This document shows positions 1 to 9,037 of a stretch of 36,192 nucleotides of DNA, in pieces. The DNA is from Accumulibacter sp. (GTDB taxonomy: Bacteria > Pseudomonadota > Gammaproteobacteria > Burkholderiales > Rhodocyclaceae). The DNA is taken from positions 1 to 36,192 of the forward strand of contig JAEUOM010000019.1 in NCBI GenBank assembly GCA_016788495.1, in the 5' to 3' direction. The notes under the pieces are model-generated. The model ran no database searches and was not told the DNA's origin. It worked only from the letters and a program-made list of their open reading frames with translations. Numbering within the stretch: position 1 is the stretch's first letter; every line of letters begins with the position of its first letter. Made by a program: the position numbers and the translations under genes.

Positions 1-2066
1 CGCTCGATTCGCCGGCCGATGATCAGGAAACGCCAGCCATCGTCGCGCGTCATGTTGTCCATCGCGAAACCGGCGAGCGACGAGGAGGTGAGAAGCACCT
101 CGTCGAGGAAAGCCAGCGCATCGCTCGGTACCGGTGGCAGCACCTTGGCAGCGGCACTGTAACGCTGCAACCGCTGCTGCAGGCGATTGATCGCATGCCA
201 GTTGTCGAGCGAGAAGCGCTCGCGCACCTGCGTCGCCACCCACAACAGGCGGCGCATGTCGCCGGCCAGACCCTCGCCCCACTCCTCGCCACAGACGGCG
301 CGCAGCAGCTCCGCTTCGCGCGACGGCGGCGCCGTCTCGGGTTTGCCGGCCGTCGACTCGGCGGCCGGCAGCACCTGCAGGACGCGGGCGAGATCGCAGA
401 TGGCGCCCAAGGCCTGCTGCGCGTCGCCGCCGGCATCGACCAGTCTCGACAGCGCAACGCGCAGCAGGCGCGAAGTCTTGTCACAGCGTTCGGCATAGCG
501 CCCGAACCAGAAAAGGCTCTCGACGACGCGCGACGACAGGTTGCGGCCGCCGCGGACGAGGTCCGCCTTGCCAACCGAGTGCTTGAGCAGGCTGAAGGTG
601 TTGACCGCCTGCTCGGTGAGAACCCAGGTATCCTTGCTCGAGCCGCCGCGCTGCATCGAGATGATGCGCGCGTTGGACATCGCGGCAACGCGCGTCAGGC
701 CGCCGGGCATGACGATGTGGCCCGCCGGAGTCGCCGCGACGAAAACGCGCAGCCCGACACCCCGCGGCAGCAGCGCGCGCTCCTGTCGGTCATGCCACGC
801 CGGCGCCTGCGAAAAGTTGACGAGTTCCTGGGCAACGTAGGCCTGTGGTCTGGCACGCAGGCGGGCGATCATCTCCTGCCGCTGGCTGCCCCTGAGTTCG
901 TTGCCAAACAGCGGGTCGAAACGCTGCGACGGGTAGGACCCCTTGATCACCAAGTCGTCGAGGTGCTCAATCGTGAACTCGAGCGCCGCCTGTTCGCCAC
1001 ACCACCAAGTGGCGACCGAAGGCATCAGCAGCTTCTCGCCGAGCAGCTTCTCGCTGATCGCCGGCAGGAAGCCGGGCAGCGCCGGCGACTCGAGCAGGCC
1101 GCTGCCAAGCGCGTTGGCGATCAGCACGTTGCCCGCGCGCACCGCCTGCAGCAGGCCGGGTATGCCGAGCGTTGAGTCGCTGCGCAGTTCGAGCGGATCA
1201 CAGAAGTCGTCGTCGAGACGACGCAGGATGGCGTGCACGCGGCGCAGACCACTGAGCGTGCGCAGATACACCCGCTCGCCACGGACCGTCAGATCGTGCC
1301 CCTCGACCAGCGGGAAGCCGAGATAGCGCGCCAGATAGGCATGTTCGAAGTAGGTCTCGTTGTACGGCCCCGGAGTCAGGAGGACGACCAGCGGCGTCTC
1401 GCCGGCGGTCGGCGCCCAGTAGGCCAGGCTGTCCTGCAGATCACGAAAGAACGAGGCAAGATGCTGCACATGCAGGTCACGGAACTGCTCGGGAAAGACC
1501 CGACCGACGATGGTCCGGTTCTCGAGCGCATAACCGGCACCCGAGGGGCCCTGCGTGCGATCGGCAATCACCCACCAGCGACCGTCGGGCGAGCGCGCGA
1601 GGTCGGCGGCATAGAGATGCAGGTGGATGTCACCCGGCAGCCGCAGGCCGCGACAGGGCCAGAGGAAGTTCTTGTGACCGAAGATCAGCGCCGGCGGCAG
1701 GCTGCCGTCGTGCAGCAGGCTCTGCGCACCGTAGAGATCCCTGAGTACGGCATTGAGCAGGCGCGCCCGCTGCGTCACCGCGGCTGCAAGCTCCTGCCAC
1801 TCGCCCGGCGACAGGATCAACGGCAGCGGGTCGAGTTCCCAAGGCCGGTCGGCACCCTTCGGATCGGCGTAGACGTTGTAGGTGACGCCGTTCTCGAGGA
1901 TGCGCCGGCGAACGTAATCGAGCCGATGCCGCATCTGCTCCGGCGTCGCCGCATCGAGTTGCGAGACGAAGGAGCGCCACGGCGGTCGGACGCTGCCGTC
2001 TTCGGCGAGCATTTCGTCGAAACGGTCGGCCTTCTTCGGATAGAACGAAACGAGCGATGGCGGCAT
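1..2066 (-). CDS. Circularly permuted ATP-grasp + alpha-E domain protein (3' end beyond window)
   Basis: The reading frame is open on the minus strand from an ATG at 2066 to the window edge, about 688 codons, so the C-terminus is missing. The protein begins MPPSLVSFYPKKADRFDEML and continues with the CP-ATP-grasp type 2 pattern (YNVYADPKG, LDPLPLILS, RDLYG, LTPGPYNETYFEHAYLARYLG). The last part shown is an alpha-E (DUF403) domain, recognisable by NLSSRVVESLFWFGRYAER and MTRDDGWRFLIIGRRIER. Family knowledge: such ATP-grasp proteins are predicted carboxylate-amine ligases and occur next to transglutaminase-like and DUF2126 genes; substrates are unknown. The start lies 38 bp after the stop of the upstream transglutaminase/DUF2126 gene, so the two are probably one operon. 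No clear ribosome site precedes 2066; the ATG at 2012 (MLAEDGSV) is an alternative start. Confidence 0.85.
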   Translation of the reverse strand, partial: MPPSLVSFYPKKADRFDEMLAEDGSVRPPWRSFVSQLDAATPEQMRHRLDYVRRRILENGVTYNVYADPKGADRPWELDPLPLILSPGEWQELAAAVTQRARLLNAVLRDLYGAQSLLHDGSLPPALIFGHKNFLWPCRGLRLPGDIHLHLYAADLARSPDGRWWVIADRTQGPSGAGYALENRTIVGRVFPEQFRDLHVQHLASFFRDLQDSLAYWAPTAGETPLVVLLTPGPYNETYFEHAYLARYLGFPLVEGHDLTVRGERVYLRTLSGLRRVHAILRRLDDDFCDPLELRSDSTLGIPGLLQAVRAGNVLIANALGSGLLESPALPGFLPAISEKLLGEKLLMPSVATWWCGEQAALEFTIEHLDDLVIKGSYPSQRFDPLFGNELRGSQRQEMIARLRARPQAYVAQELVNFSQAPAWHDRQERALLPRGVGLRVFVAATPAGHIVMPGGLTRVAAMSNARIISMQRGGSSKDTWVLTEQAVNTFSLLKHSVGKADLVRGGRNLSSRVVESLFWFGRYAERCDKTSRLLRVALSRLVDAGGDAQQALGAICDLARVLQVLPAAESTAGKPETAPPSREAELLRAVCGEEWGEGLAGDMRRLLWVATQVRERFSLDNWHAINRLQQRLQRYSAAAKVLPPVPSDALAFLDEVLLTSSSLAGFAMDNMTRDDGWRFLIIGRRIE

Positions 2067-2104
2067 GCAGACAGGGCGCAGCAGGGCTCGCCGCGCCGGC
2101 AGGT

Positions 2105-5100
2105 TCAGGACCGTCGCAAGTCTAACGTAAACGGGAAGCCGACATTCGCTGCAACCGGTGACAGGTCGATCGCTCCGGGCGTGTGACCGAAGGGGATGAA
2201 ACGCGCCAGACGGCGACCCTCGGCCTCGTTGGCGTTGACCGGATAGCGGTCCGGGTTGCGTCCACCCGGGTGTTCGACATGGTACTGGCAACCGCCGAGC
2301 GATCGCTTCATCCAGGTATCGACGAGATCGAAGGTCAGCGGCGCATGCACGCCGATCGTCGGATGCAGCGCCGACGGCGGATTCCACGCCCGGTAGCGCA
2401 CGCCCGCAACGAACTCGCCAACCTTGCCGGTCGAACGCATCGGCAATACCTGGCCATTGCAACTGACGACGTAGCGCTCGCCCGCCATGCCGGTGACCTT
2501 GACCTGCAGACGCTCGAGCGACGAGTCGACGTAACGGACCGTGCCGCCGATGCTGCCTTCTTCACCCATGACATTCCACGGCTCGAGCGCGTGCCGCAGC
2601 TCGAGCTCGATGCCAAGGGCGTGAATCCGGCCGTGCAGCGGGAAGCGGAACTCGAAGTGCGGCGCAAACCACTCGTCCTGCAGCGCGTAGCCGGCACCGC
2701 GCAGCTCGCTGAGGACGTCGGCAAAGTCCTGCTGGACGAAATGCGGAAGCAGGAAGCGATCGTGCAACTCGGTACCCCAGCGCACCAGCCGCTCGGGGGC
2801 GTATGGGCTACGCCAGAAGTGGGCGATCAGGGCGCGCAACAGCAACTGCTGGGCAAGCGACATGCGTGCATGCGGCGGCATTTCGAAGGCGCGCATCTCG
2901 AGCAGTCCGAGACGGCCGTTCGGGCCATCCGGTGAGTACAGCTTGTCGATGCAGAACTCCGCACGATGGGTGTTGCCGGTCGAGTCGATCAGCAGGTTGC
3001 GCAGCACCCGGTCGACGATCCAGGGCGTCACGCACTCACCATCCTTGCCAGCGGACGGGAACTGGCTGAAGGCGATCTCGAGCTCGTAGACCGAGTCGTT
3101 GCGCGCCTCATCGACGCGCGGCGACTGGCTCGTCGGGCCGATGAACAGGCCGGAGAAGAGATAGGACAGCGAGGGGTGGTTGTGCCAGTAACTGATCAGG
3201 CTGCGCAGCAGGTCGGGACGACGCAGGAATGGCGAGTCCAGCACGTGCGCGCCGCCGAAGACGAAATGGTTGCCGCCGCCAGTTCCGGTGTGCCGCCCGT
3301 CGAGCATGAACTTCTCGGTACACAGGCGGGACAGGTGCGCCGCCTCGTAGAGATGCGTCGTCCGCTCGACGAGTTCAGGCCAGCTTGCCGACGGCTGGAT
3401 ATTGACCTCGATCACGCCCGGGTCCGGGGTGACGCGGAAGCTGGTCAGGCGCGGATCGGACGGCGGTTCGTAGCCTTCGATGATGATCGGTGTCGCCAGC
3501 GCCTCGGCGGTGGACTCGACCGCGGCGATCAGCTCGAGATAGTCGTCGAGCGTCTCAGTCGGCGGCATGAAGAGATACAGCACACCGGCGCGCGCCTGCG
3601 CCGAAATCGAGGTGCGGATGACCGCCGCTGCGGCTGCGGCACGCGCCAGATCGCGTTCGGCGGCGGCGTGCTCGAGTGCTTCGGAGACCCGCTGCAGCTC
3701 GCGCTCGGCAAAGCGTTCGCTGCTGATCGCCGCCCGTTCGGCGCCCAGGCTCTCGCTGTGGCTGACGGCGAACTGCGCCCGGATTTCGGCATGCGGGCGC
3801 AGCGGCGGAAAGGTCTGCGTCGGATCGGGAGCATGGATGTATGGATAATCCTCCTTCGCCACCCAAGGTTGCGAGTCGAGCGGCAGGCGGTAGCCGATCG
3901 GAGAATCGCCCGGGATCAGGTAGCAGCGGCCACCGCGCAGGAACCAGGGTCCACTCTGCCAGCCCCCGCCGTTGGCGCGTCTGAGCGGCAGGACGTGGCC
4001 GACGACTTCGTCGAGTCCCTGGCGAAAGATGCGCAGCAGGCGCTCGCGTTCGAGTGCATCGTCTAGACGGGAGTCAAAAGGATCGACGTTCACCGGCAGG
4101 CGGTGTTCGCGCCAGAGGTAATAGTAGATGTCCTCGTAGGCCGGAAAGACGTGCTGCGCATCGAGCGCCAACCGCTGCGCGAGGGCGTCGAGGAAGCGGC
4201 CCCCGAGCGCCGCGTCGGCGCCGTAGTCGCGACTCTCGTCGGCACACAGTGCCGGATTGTTCCAGACCGGCTGGCCGTCACGCCGCCAGAAGCAGTTCAG
4301 CGACCAGCGCGGCAACTGCTCGCCGGGGTACCACTTGCCCTGGCCGAAATGCGGCAGGCCATGTGGCGCATACTTCTCGCGCAGGCGGTGATAGATCTCC
4401 GCGGCGCGGATGCGCTTGGTCGGCCCGAGGGCGTCGGTGTTCCACTCGGCTCCATCGTGGTCATCGATCGAGACGAAGGTCGGTTCGCCGCCCATCGTCA
4501 GGCGAACGTCACCGCTCTCCAGCTCGGCGTCGATCTGGTGGCCCAGCCTCTCGATCGCCAGCCACTGCCCATCGTTGTAGGGAAGGGTCACTCGTGGAGC
4601 TTCCCAGCAGCGCTCAATCCGCATGTGGTGTTCGAAGCGGCATTCGCATTCCTCTGTGAAGCCAGTGATCGGTGCCGCCGAAGACGGCTGCGGCGAGCAG
4701 GCCAGCGGTATGTGCCCCTCGCCGGCGAACAGACCCGAGGTTGGGTCGAGGCCGATCCATCCGGCCCCGGGCAGGTACACCTCGCACCAGGCGTGCAGGT
4801 CGGTGAAGTCATGGTCGGTCCCCGAGGGACCGTCGAGAGACTTGACGTCAGGCACGAGCTGGATCAGGTACCCGGACACGAAGCGGGCGGCCAGCCCGAG
4901 ATGACGCAGCAACTGCACCAGCAGCCACGCGGAGTCGCGGCATGAACCGCGGCCGAGGACGAGCGTCTCTTCCGGTGTCTGGACGCCGGGTTCGAGGCGG
5001 ATGACGTAGTTGACGGCACCCTGGATTTGTCGATTGAGGTCGACCAGGAAGTCGACGCTGGCGCGCGGCGCGCGTGGGATGTTGGCGAGCAGCTCTCGGA

Positions 5101-5479
5101 ACAGCGGCGTCGGCGGCAGGCAGTGGAGGTAGGGCTCGAGTTCTTCCTGCTGCCACTCCTCGTAAGCGAAGGGAAAGGTCGTGGCATAGGGTTCAGGAAA
5201 GAAGTCGAAGGGATTGATCACCGACATGCTGGCGACCAGGTCGACCTCGACGCAGAACTCGCGCGTCTTCTCGGGAAACACCAGGCGTGCGAGGTAGTTT
5301 GCCTGTGGATCCTGTTGCCAGTTGATGAAATGCTGCGCCGGCGTGATCTTCAGCGAGTAGCTGAGGATTGGCGTTCGCGAATGCGGTGCCGGCCGCAGGC
5401 GGACGACCTGCGGCGACAGCGCGATCGGACGGTCGTAGCGATAGCGGGTCAGATGGTTGAGGGCGACATGAATGGACAC
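2105..5479 (-). CDS. Transglutaminase-like / DUF2126 (putative amidoligase) fusion protein
   Basis: A 1124-aa protein. Residues 1-90 form the beta-rich N-terminal region typical of bacterial transglutaminase-like proteins (VALNHLTRYRYDRPI, SPQVVRLRPAP). A papain-like transglutaminase core follows with the complete triad: Cys180 in GRGSCRDSAW, His229 in DLHAWCEVY and Asp245 in GLDPTSG. From about residue 310 to the end is DUF2126, annotated in Pfam as a putative amidoligase. I chose the GTG at 5479 because GGAG sits 6 nt upstream and the product then starts VSIHVALNH, like relatives; an ATG at 5527 would add 16 residues that look unrelated. The ATP-grasp/alpha-E gene follows after 38 bp. The likely role is peptide or isopeptide bond formation or cleavage in an uncharacterised modification pathway. 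The biochemical function is not established. Confidence 0.88.
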   Translation of the reverse strand: MSIHVALNHLTRYRYDRPIALSPQVVRLRPAPHSRTPILSYSLKITPAQHFINWQQDPQANYLARLVFPEKTREFCVEVDLVASMSVINPFDFFPEPYATTFPFAYEEWQQEELEPYLHCLPPTPLFRELLANIPRAPRASVDFLVDLNRQIQGAVNYVIRLEPGVQTPEETLVLGRGSCRDSAWLLVQLLRHLGLAARFVSGYLIQLVPDVKSLDGPSGTDHDFTDLHAWCEVYLPGAGWIGLDPTSGLFAGEGHIPLACSPQPSSAAPITGFTEECECRFEHHMRIERCWEAPRVTLPYNDGQWLAIERLGHQIDAELESGDVRLTMGGEPTFVSIDDHDGAEWNTDALGPTKRIRAAEIYHRLREKYAPHGLPHFGQGKWYPGEQLPRWSLNCFWRRDGQPVWNNPALCADESRDYGADAALGGRFLDALAQRLALDAQHVFPAYEDIYYYLWREHRLPVNVDPFDSRLDDALERERLLRIFRQGLDEVVGHVLPLRRANGGGWQSGPWFLRGGRCYLIPGDSPIGYRLPLDSQPWVAKEDYPYIHAPDPTQTFPPLRPHAEIRAQFAVSHSESLGAERAAISSERFAERELQRVSEALEHAAAERDLARAAAAAAVIRTSISAQARAGVLYLFMPPTETLDDYLELIAAVESTAEALATPIIIEGYEPPSDPRLTSFRVTPDPGVIEVNIQPSASWPELVERTTHLYEAAHLSRLCTEKFMLDGRHTGTGGGNHFVFGGAHVLDSPFLRRPDLLRSLISYWHNHPSLSYLFSGLFIGPTSQSPRVDEARNDSVYELEIAFSQFPSAGKDGECVTPWIVDRVLRNLLIDSTGNTHRAEFCIDKLYSPDGPNGRLGLLEMRAFEMPPHARMSLAQQLLLRALIAHFWRSPYAPERLVRWGTELHDRFLLPHFVQQDFADVLSELRGAGYALQDEWFAPHFEFRFPLHGRIHALGIELELRHALEPWNVMGEEGSIGGTVRYVDSSLERLQVKVTGMAGERYVVSCNGQVLPMRSTGKVGEFVAGVRYRAWNPPSALHPTIGVHAPLTFDLVDTWMKRSLGGCQYHVEHPGGRNPDRYPVNANEAEGRRLARFIPFGHTPGAIDLSPVAANVGFPFTLDLRRS

Positions 5480-5485
5480 TTTCAG

Positions 5486-5489
5486 CTCC
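5486..5489 (-). promoter_or_regulatory. Shine-Dalgarno site deciding the GTG start of the transglutaminase gene
   Basis: GGAG on the minus strand, 6 nt before the GTG at 5479. No comparable site precedes the upstream in-frame ATG at 5527, so the shorter protein is preferred. Confidence 0.7.
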
Positions 5490-5537
5490 GGGGTAGGTAA
5501 TCGGCTCGTTCGTGCAGGATGATGCACCGTCGGCTCT

Positions 5538-5569
5538 CAAGAAACAAAATCGCAGGTGCTTGTTTCTTG
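5538..5569. repeat. Perfect 10-bp inverted repeat between glnD and the transglutaminase gene
   Basis: CAAGAAACAA, 12 nt, then TTGTTTCTTG. The arms match perfectly and are AT-rich in a GC-rich neighbourhood. The element lies 37 bp past the glnD stop and about 59 bp before the GTG of the transglutaminase gene. It could be an operator (two dyad half-sites) or an RNA stem-loop separating the two genes. There is no T-tract, so it is not a standard intrinsic terminator. Confidence 0.5.
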
Positions 5570-5606
5570 TAGAACACCTTGCGCGCGATCCGCGGGGTTG
5601 GGTTGC

Positions 5607-8207
5607 TCAGAGTTGCAGTTGTCTGAGCAGGTCGGCCTCGAGCCTGACGCGGCTGGCGCTCTGCTCGAGATGACCGCCACTGATCAGAAACGTGTCTTCG
5701 ACCCGCTCGCCGAGGGTGGCGATCTTCGCCGTATGCAGGCTGGCACCGTGTCCGGCCAGTTCCCTGGCGACGATGAACAGCAGGCCCGGCCGGTCCGCAG
5801 CAACGACCGTGAGAACGAAGAGCCTACCCGTGTCGTCGGCTTCGAGGCTGACCAGCGGCCTGATGCTGACCTGCGGCTGCAGCGGGAAGTACCTCACCTG
5901 CCGCGGCATGCGCCCGTTTGCCGGCGCCTCGGCCGGCTGCCGGTGGGCCAGTCGGTCGGCAAGTTCGTGTTCGATGTAGCTGATCATCGCCCGGTCGCAG
6001 TCGCGGTCGCTGAGATCGAGCAGGACGAAGGTATCGAGCGCGTAGCCATGCGCGGTCGTATGGATGCGGGCATCGACAATGCTGTAGCCGGCACGGCAGA
6101 AGAAGCCGACCATGTGCAGGAAGAGTTCCGCCTCGTCGTGCGTGTAGACCATCACCTCGATGCCGGCACCGAGCGGGTTGAGACGGGCGCTGACGACTGG
6201 TTGGCGACTGTCGATGCGATCCTGCAAGGCGCGTGCGTGCCAGGCGATCTCCTCCGCTGACTGGCGCAGGAAGTATACAGTATCGAGCTGTTGCCACAGC
6301 TTTTCGTGTGCGCCTTCGGGCAGCGCCAGATAGCGCATCAGGCGCATCGCCTCGCGCTGCCGCTGGGCAATCACGCCGCGCGTCATCAGGTTCTCACTGT
6401 TCGACAGCAGCTTGCACCGCGTTGCGTTGAACAACTGTTCGAGCAGTTGCGCCTTCCACGTATTCCAGACCTTCGGGCTGGTGCCGCGAATGTCGGCGAC
6501 CGTCAGCAGGTATAGCGCGATCAGGTGCCGCTCATCGCCGACGACGGCCGCGAAAGCCGCCACCACCGCCGGGTCGGCAACATCCTGCTTCTGCGCCACG
6601 CGTGACATCAGCAGGTGGTGGCGAACCAGCCAGACAATCAGCTCGTTGTCCTCGGCAGCGAGGCCATGCTGTTCACAGAACTCGCGCGCATCGGCGGCAC
6701 CGAGTTCTGAATGGTCGCCACCGCGCCCCTTGGCGATGTCATGGAACAGGGCGGCGATGTAGAGCAGCCAGGGCTTGCCAAGGTCGCTGATCAGGCGGCT
6801 GCACAGCGGGTATTCGTGCGCGAAGTCGTCCATCGTGAAACGGCGCAGGTTGCGCAGCACCTGCAGGCTGTGCTGATCGACGGTGTAGACGTGAAACAGG
6901 TCGTGCTGCATCTGGCCGACGATGCGCCCGAAGCTCGGCAGGTAGCGGCCGAGGACACCGAACTGGTTCATCGCGCGAAAGGCGTGCACCAGGCCTCGAT
7001 CCTGCTGCAGGATCTCCAGAAAGCGCGCACGGTTGAGCGGCCGAACGCGGAAGTCGTCGTCCACCAGCTGGCGCGCCCGCCAGAGCGCCCGCTGCGTCCG
7101 CGCGCTCATTCCCTTGAGTTCGGAGTACCGTTCCAGCAGCAGGAAGGCCTCCAAAATCGCCGCTGGCTCGACCTGAAAGACCTCCTCATGGACGACGTCG
7201 AGGAACTCGTGCACGTTCTGGAAGCGCTCGTTGATCGATAGCGGCGGTTCATCGGGCGGTGGCAGAAGGGTTGCCGCCATGTTCTGCAGCAGGATGGCGC
7301 AGATCTGCGTCACTGTCTTCGCCCGCCGGTAGTACTTCTGCATCAGTTGTTCGCTCGGGCGCTGCCTTTCGCTGCCGGCGCAGCCGAGCTTCTCTGCCAG
7401 CGGTGTCTGGTATTCGAACAGCAGACGGTCTTCGCGACGGCCGGCGTGCAAGTGGAGATGTGTTCGCACGTGGCGCAGGAAGTGCTCGCAGCCAGCGAGC
7501 AGCCGGGCCTCATCGTCGGTGATGAAGCCGTGTTGTTCGAGATCGCGCCAGGACTTGCCGAAACCGGCAGCCTGCGCAATCCACAGGACGAGCTGCAGGT
7601 CGCGCAGACCCCCCGGGCCATCCTTGCAGTTCGCCTCGAGACTGTTGGGTGTGTCGCTGAAACGCCGATGGCGGTCCTCCTGCTCGATTCGCTTCGTCTG
7701 CAGGAAGGCACAGGCGTCGATGCTGGCGGCGAGAATCGAGCGCAAGCCGGCGAACAGCCGCTGGCTTCCCGCGAGCAGTCGCGATTCGAGCAGCGCCGTC
7801 TGCACCGTGGTGTCCCCGGCAGCCTCCTCGAGGCATTGCTCGACGGTGCGCACGCTGTGGCCGGTTTCCAGCCCGATGTCCCACAACAGGCAGACCAGCT
7901 GCTCGAGGCGCTCGGCCAGCGCCCGATCGGCCTCCTCGGGCAGGAGGACGAGGAGATCGATGTCGGAGGCGGGGTAGAGCTCTCCGCGGCCGTAGCCGCC
8001 GACCGCTACGAGGCCGAGCGAAGCCGGCAGGGCGAGAGCCTGCCAGGCATCGCACAGCACTTCGTCGATCAGCCGACAGCGGTCGCGCAGCAGGGTTTCG
8101 GCTTCGGCGTTGCCGAGGAAGCGCTCGTTGAGCCGCCGTTGCTCACCCTGCAGTCGCGCCTTGAGGTCGGCGATCAGTTGCTGCCGGGCCGCCGTCTGCC
8201 CGGTCAT
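5607..8207 (-). CDS. glnD: [Protein-PII] uridylyltransferase / uridylyl-removing enzyme
   Basis: A 866-aa protein, the usual GlnD length. It senses glutamine and adds or removes UMP on PII proteins, and so sets the activity of glutamine synthetase and NtrBC. The nucleotidyltransferase motif [15 protein letters not shown] is at about residues 70-84. An HD phosphohydrolase domain has His489-Asp490 in [10 protein letters not shown], which is the uridylyl-removing centre. Two ACT domains close the protein at about 680-750 and 795-866 ([14 protein letters not shown] and [11 protein letters not shown]). The start is uncertain between ATG 8207 and ATG 8213 (MAMTGQ); I prefer 8207 because it forms an ATGA overlap with the stop of the small ORF upstream. 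The frame stays open to 8465, but that N-terminal extension does not resemble GlnD. Confidence 0.96.
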   Translation of the reverse strand: MTGQTAARQQLIADLKARLQGEQRRLNERFLGNAEAETLLRDRCRLIDEVLCDAWQALALPASLGLVAVGGYGRGELYPASDIDLLVLLPEEADRALAERLEQLVCLLWDIGLETGHSVRTVEQCLEEAAGDTTVQTALLESRLLAGSQRLFAGLRSILAASIDACAFLQTKRIEQEDRHRRFSDTPNSLEANCKDGPGGLRDLQLVLWIAQAAGFGKSWRDLEQHGFITDDEARLLAGCEHFLRHVRTHLHLHAGRREDRLLFEYQTPLAEKLGCAGSERQRPSEQLMQKYYRRAKTVTQICAILLQNMAATLLPPPDEPPLSINERFQNVHEFLDVVHEEVFQVEPAAILEAFLLLERYSELKGMSARTQRALWRARQLVDDDFRVRPLNRARFLEILQQDRGLVHAFRAMNQFGVLGRYLPSFGRIVGQMQHDLFHVYTVDQHSLQVLRNLRRFTMDDFAHEYPLCSRLISDLGKPWLLYIAALFHDIAKGRGGDHSELGAADAREFCEQHGLAAEDNELIVWLVRHHLLMSRVAQKQDVADPAVVAAFAAVVGDERHLIALYLLTVADIRGTSPKVWNTWKAQLLEQLFNATRCKLLSNSENLMTRGVIAQRQREAMRLMRYLALPEGAHEKLWQQLDTVYFLRQSAEEIAWHARALQDRIDSRQPVVSARLNPLGAGIEVMVYTHDEAELFLHMVGFFCRAGYSIVDARIHTTAHGYALDTFVLLDLSDRDCDRAMISYIEHELADRLAHRQPAEAPANGRMPRQVRYFPLQPQVSIRPLVSLEADDTGRLFVLTVVAADRPGLLFIVARELAGHGASLHTAKIATLGERVEDTFLISGGHLEQSASRVRLEADLLRQLQL

Positions 8208-8536
8208 CGCCATGTGCTGGCGGGCGTCAGCCGCCAGGCACGGCAGCGCGACGACGGAGGCCCTGGCGACAGCCAGTGGCGGCAGAACCACGACCAGCGC
8301 TCGATGCCGCCCTGGAGAACCAGCCATGGCCATGCCATGAGCGTCTGCGGGCGCCAACGCTCCAACGCGAGCAACTCCTGCAACGTCGCCAGAGCAGCTC
8401 CCCAACAACACGAGGTCGATCGCTCGCCGGTCATTTCCTCGGCCCGCAGCATCGCTTCGCGCCACAGGATTTCAGCGCGCGCTTCGCTGACTCGCGCCCG
8501 GCTTGCCAGCCAGGGAAGAATCATCGGTGCTCTCAT
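8204..8536 (-). CDS. Hypothetical Trp-rich small protein, translationally coupled to glnD
   Basis: A possible 110-aa protein, beginning [20 protein letters not shown] do not recognise the family. Support comes from three observations. GGAG sits 8 nt before the ATG at 8536. Most third codon positions are G or C, as in neighbouring genes. The TGA stop overlaps the glnD ATG (8207) as ATGA, a normal coupling arrangement. About a tenth of the residues are tryptophan, concentrated in the second half (AWPWL, RWSWF, RHWL). There is no obvious signal peptide or long membrane segment. It could instead be chance coding potential in the glnD leader; a second open frame (8472-8654) overlaps its start, so a frameshifted longer gene is also possible. 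Confidence 0.45.
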   Translation of the reverse strand: MRAPMILPWLASRARVSEARAEILWREAMLRAEEMTGERSTSCCWGAALATLQELLALERWRPQTLMAWPWLVLQGGIERWSWFCRHWLSPGPPSSRCRAWRLTPASTWR

Positions 8537-8680
8537 ATCGGGTACTCCACTGTTCGTTAAGCCAGCGGCTCGCGCCGGGGAACCACAACAGTCCTTCCGC
8601 CACGGCTGCCCCGTCCGCTTCTCGCGACAGGGTCGTCAGCTTCGCTTCAAGCAAGATCCGTGCAAGATGCCGACATGGTT

Positions 8681-8695
8681 TGGCATGAGTCTTGC
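8681..8695 (+). promoter_or_regulatory. Sigma-54 (RpoN) type promoter upstream of the citrate-synthase-like gene
   Basis: TGGCATGAGTCTTGC matches the -24/-12 consensus TGGCAC-N5-TTGC closely, with the invariant GG and GC separated by exactly 10 nt. It reads toward the citrate-synthase-like gene, with an expected start near 8707. No convincing NtrC dyad was found upstream, so the activator is unknown. Confidence 0.65.
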
Positions 8696-8706
8696 GTCAA
8701 GTGGGC

Positions 8707-9037
8707 GTGGCGGCCGTGCCACTGCCGATCGCCAGCCTCGGACGTCGCTTGCGACGCTTGTGCCAAAGACGCAGCAAGGCGGTCGGCACCCTCCGGGGGG
8801 TGGGCCCAACTCCTTGCTGGGGCGAGGCTACGCTCGCCAGCGCAGCTGGTCAGCGGACGCCGCGGGAACCGTCGGCGGCGACTAACGGGCATGCGGGCTT
8901 GCGACTGCCGCCTTGTTGGCGGCACAAGGAAGGTGCGTCGGCGCACCAGCGGTGCACCAGGAATGGGCGTTTCATGGAGCTGAACGGGCTTGGCAGGCCT
9001 CGGACAACGGTGCTCCACAAGGATCAGGAGAAACGGG
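8707..9037 (+). other. Long structured 5' leader of the citrate-synthase-like gene
   Basis: About 330 nt separate the expected sigma-54 start point from the gene, with no convincing ORF. Visible perfect stems are CGTCG-4-CGACG (8743-8756), GGCGAG-6-CTCGCC (8821-8838), TGCCGCC-5-GGCGGCA (8906-8924) and GGTGCG-4-CGCACC (8932-8947). The segment GCACC at 8943-8947 can also pair with GGTGC at 8951-8955, so two mutually exclusive hairpins share one arm, as in attenuators. No known riboswitch class was recognised. High GC alone produces some stems, so this is suggestive only. Confidence 0.4.

Noticed and set aside
1233-2186. Long plus-strand frames opposite the ATP-grasp and transglutaminase genes
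   Set aside because: Shadows of GC-rich coding sequence; the minus-strand proteins carry clear family motifs.
8472-8654. 60-codon open frame on the minus strand with TTG start, overlapping the Trp-rich ORF
   Set aside because: It has plausible codon use but no ribosome site and no recognisable family. It might be the 5' half of a frameshifted longer gene, which I cannot show.
8943-8955. GCACC-AGC-GGTGC as an NtrC binding site
   Set aside because: The dyad is shorter than the NtrC consensus and lies downstream of the sigma-54 promoter, so it is treated as an RNA stem.
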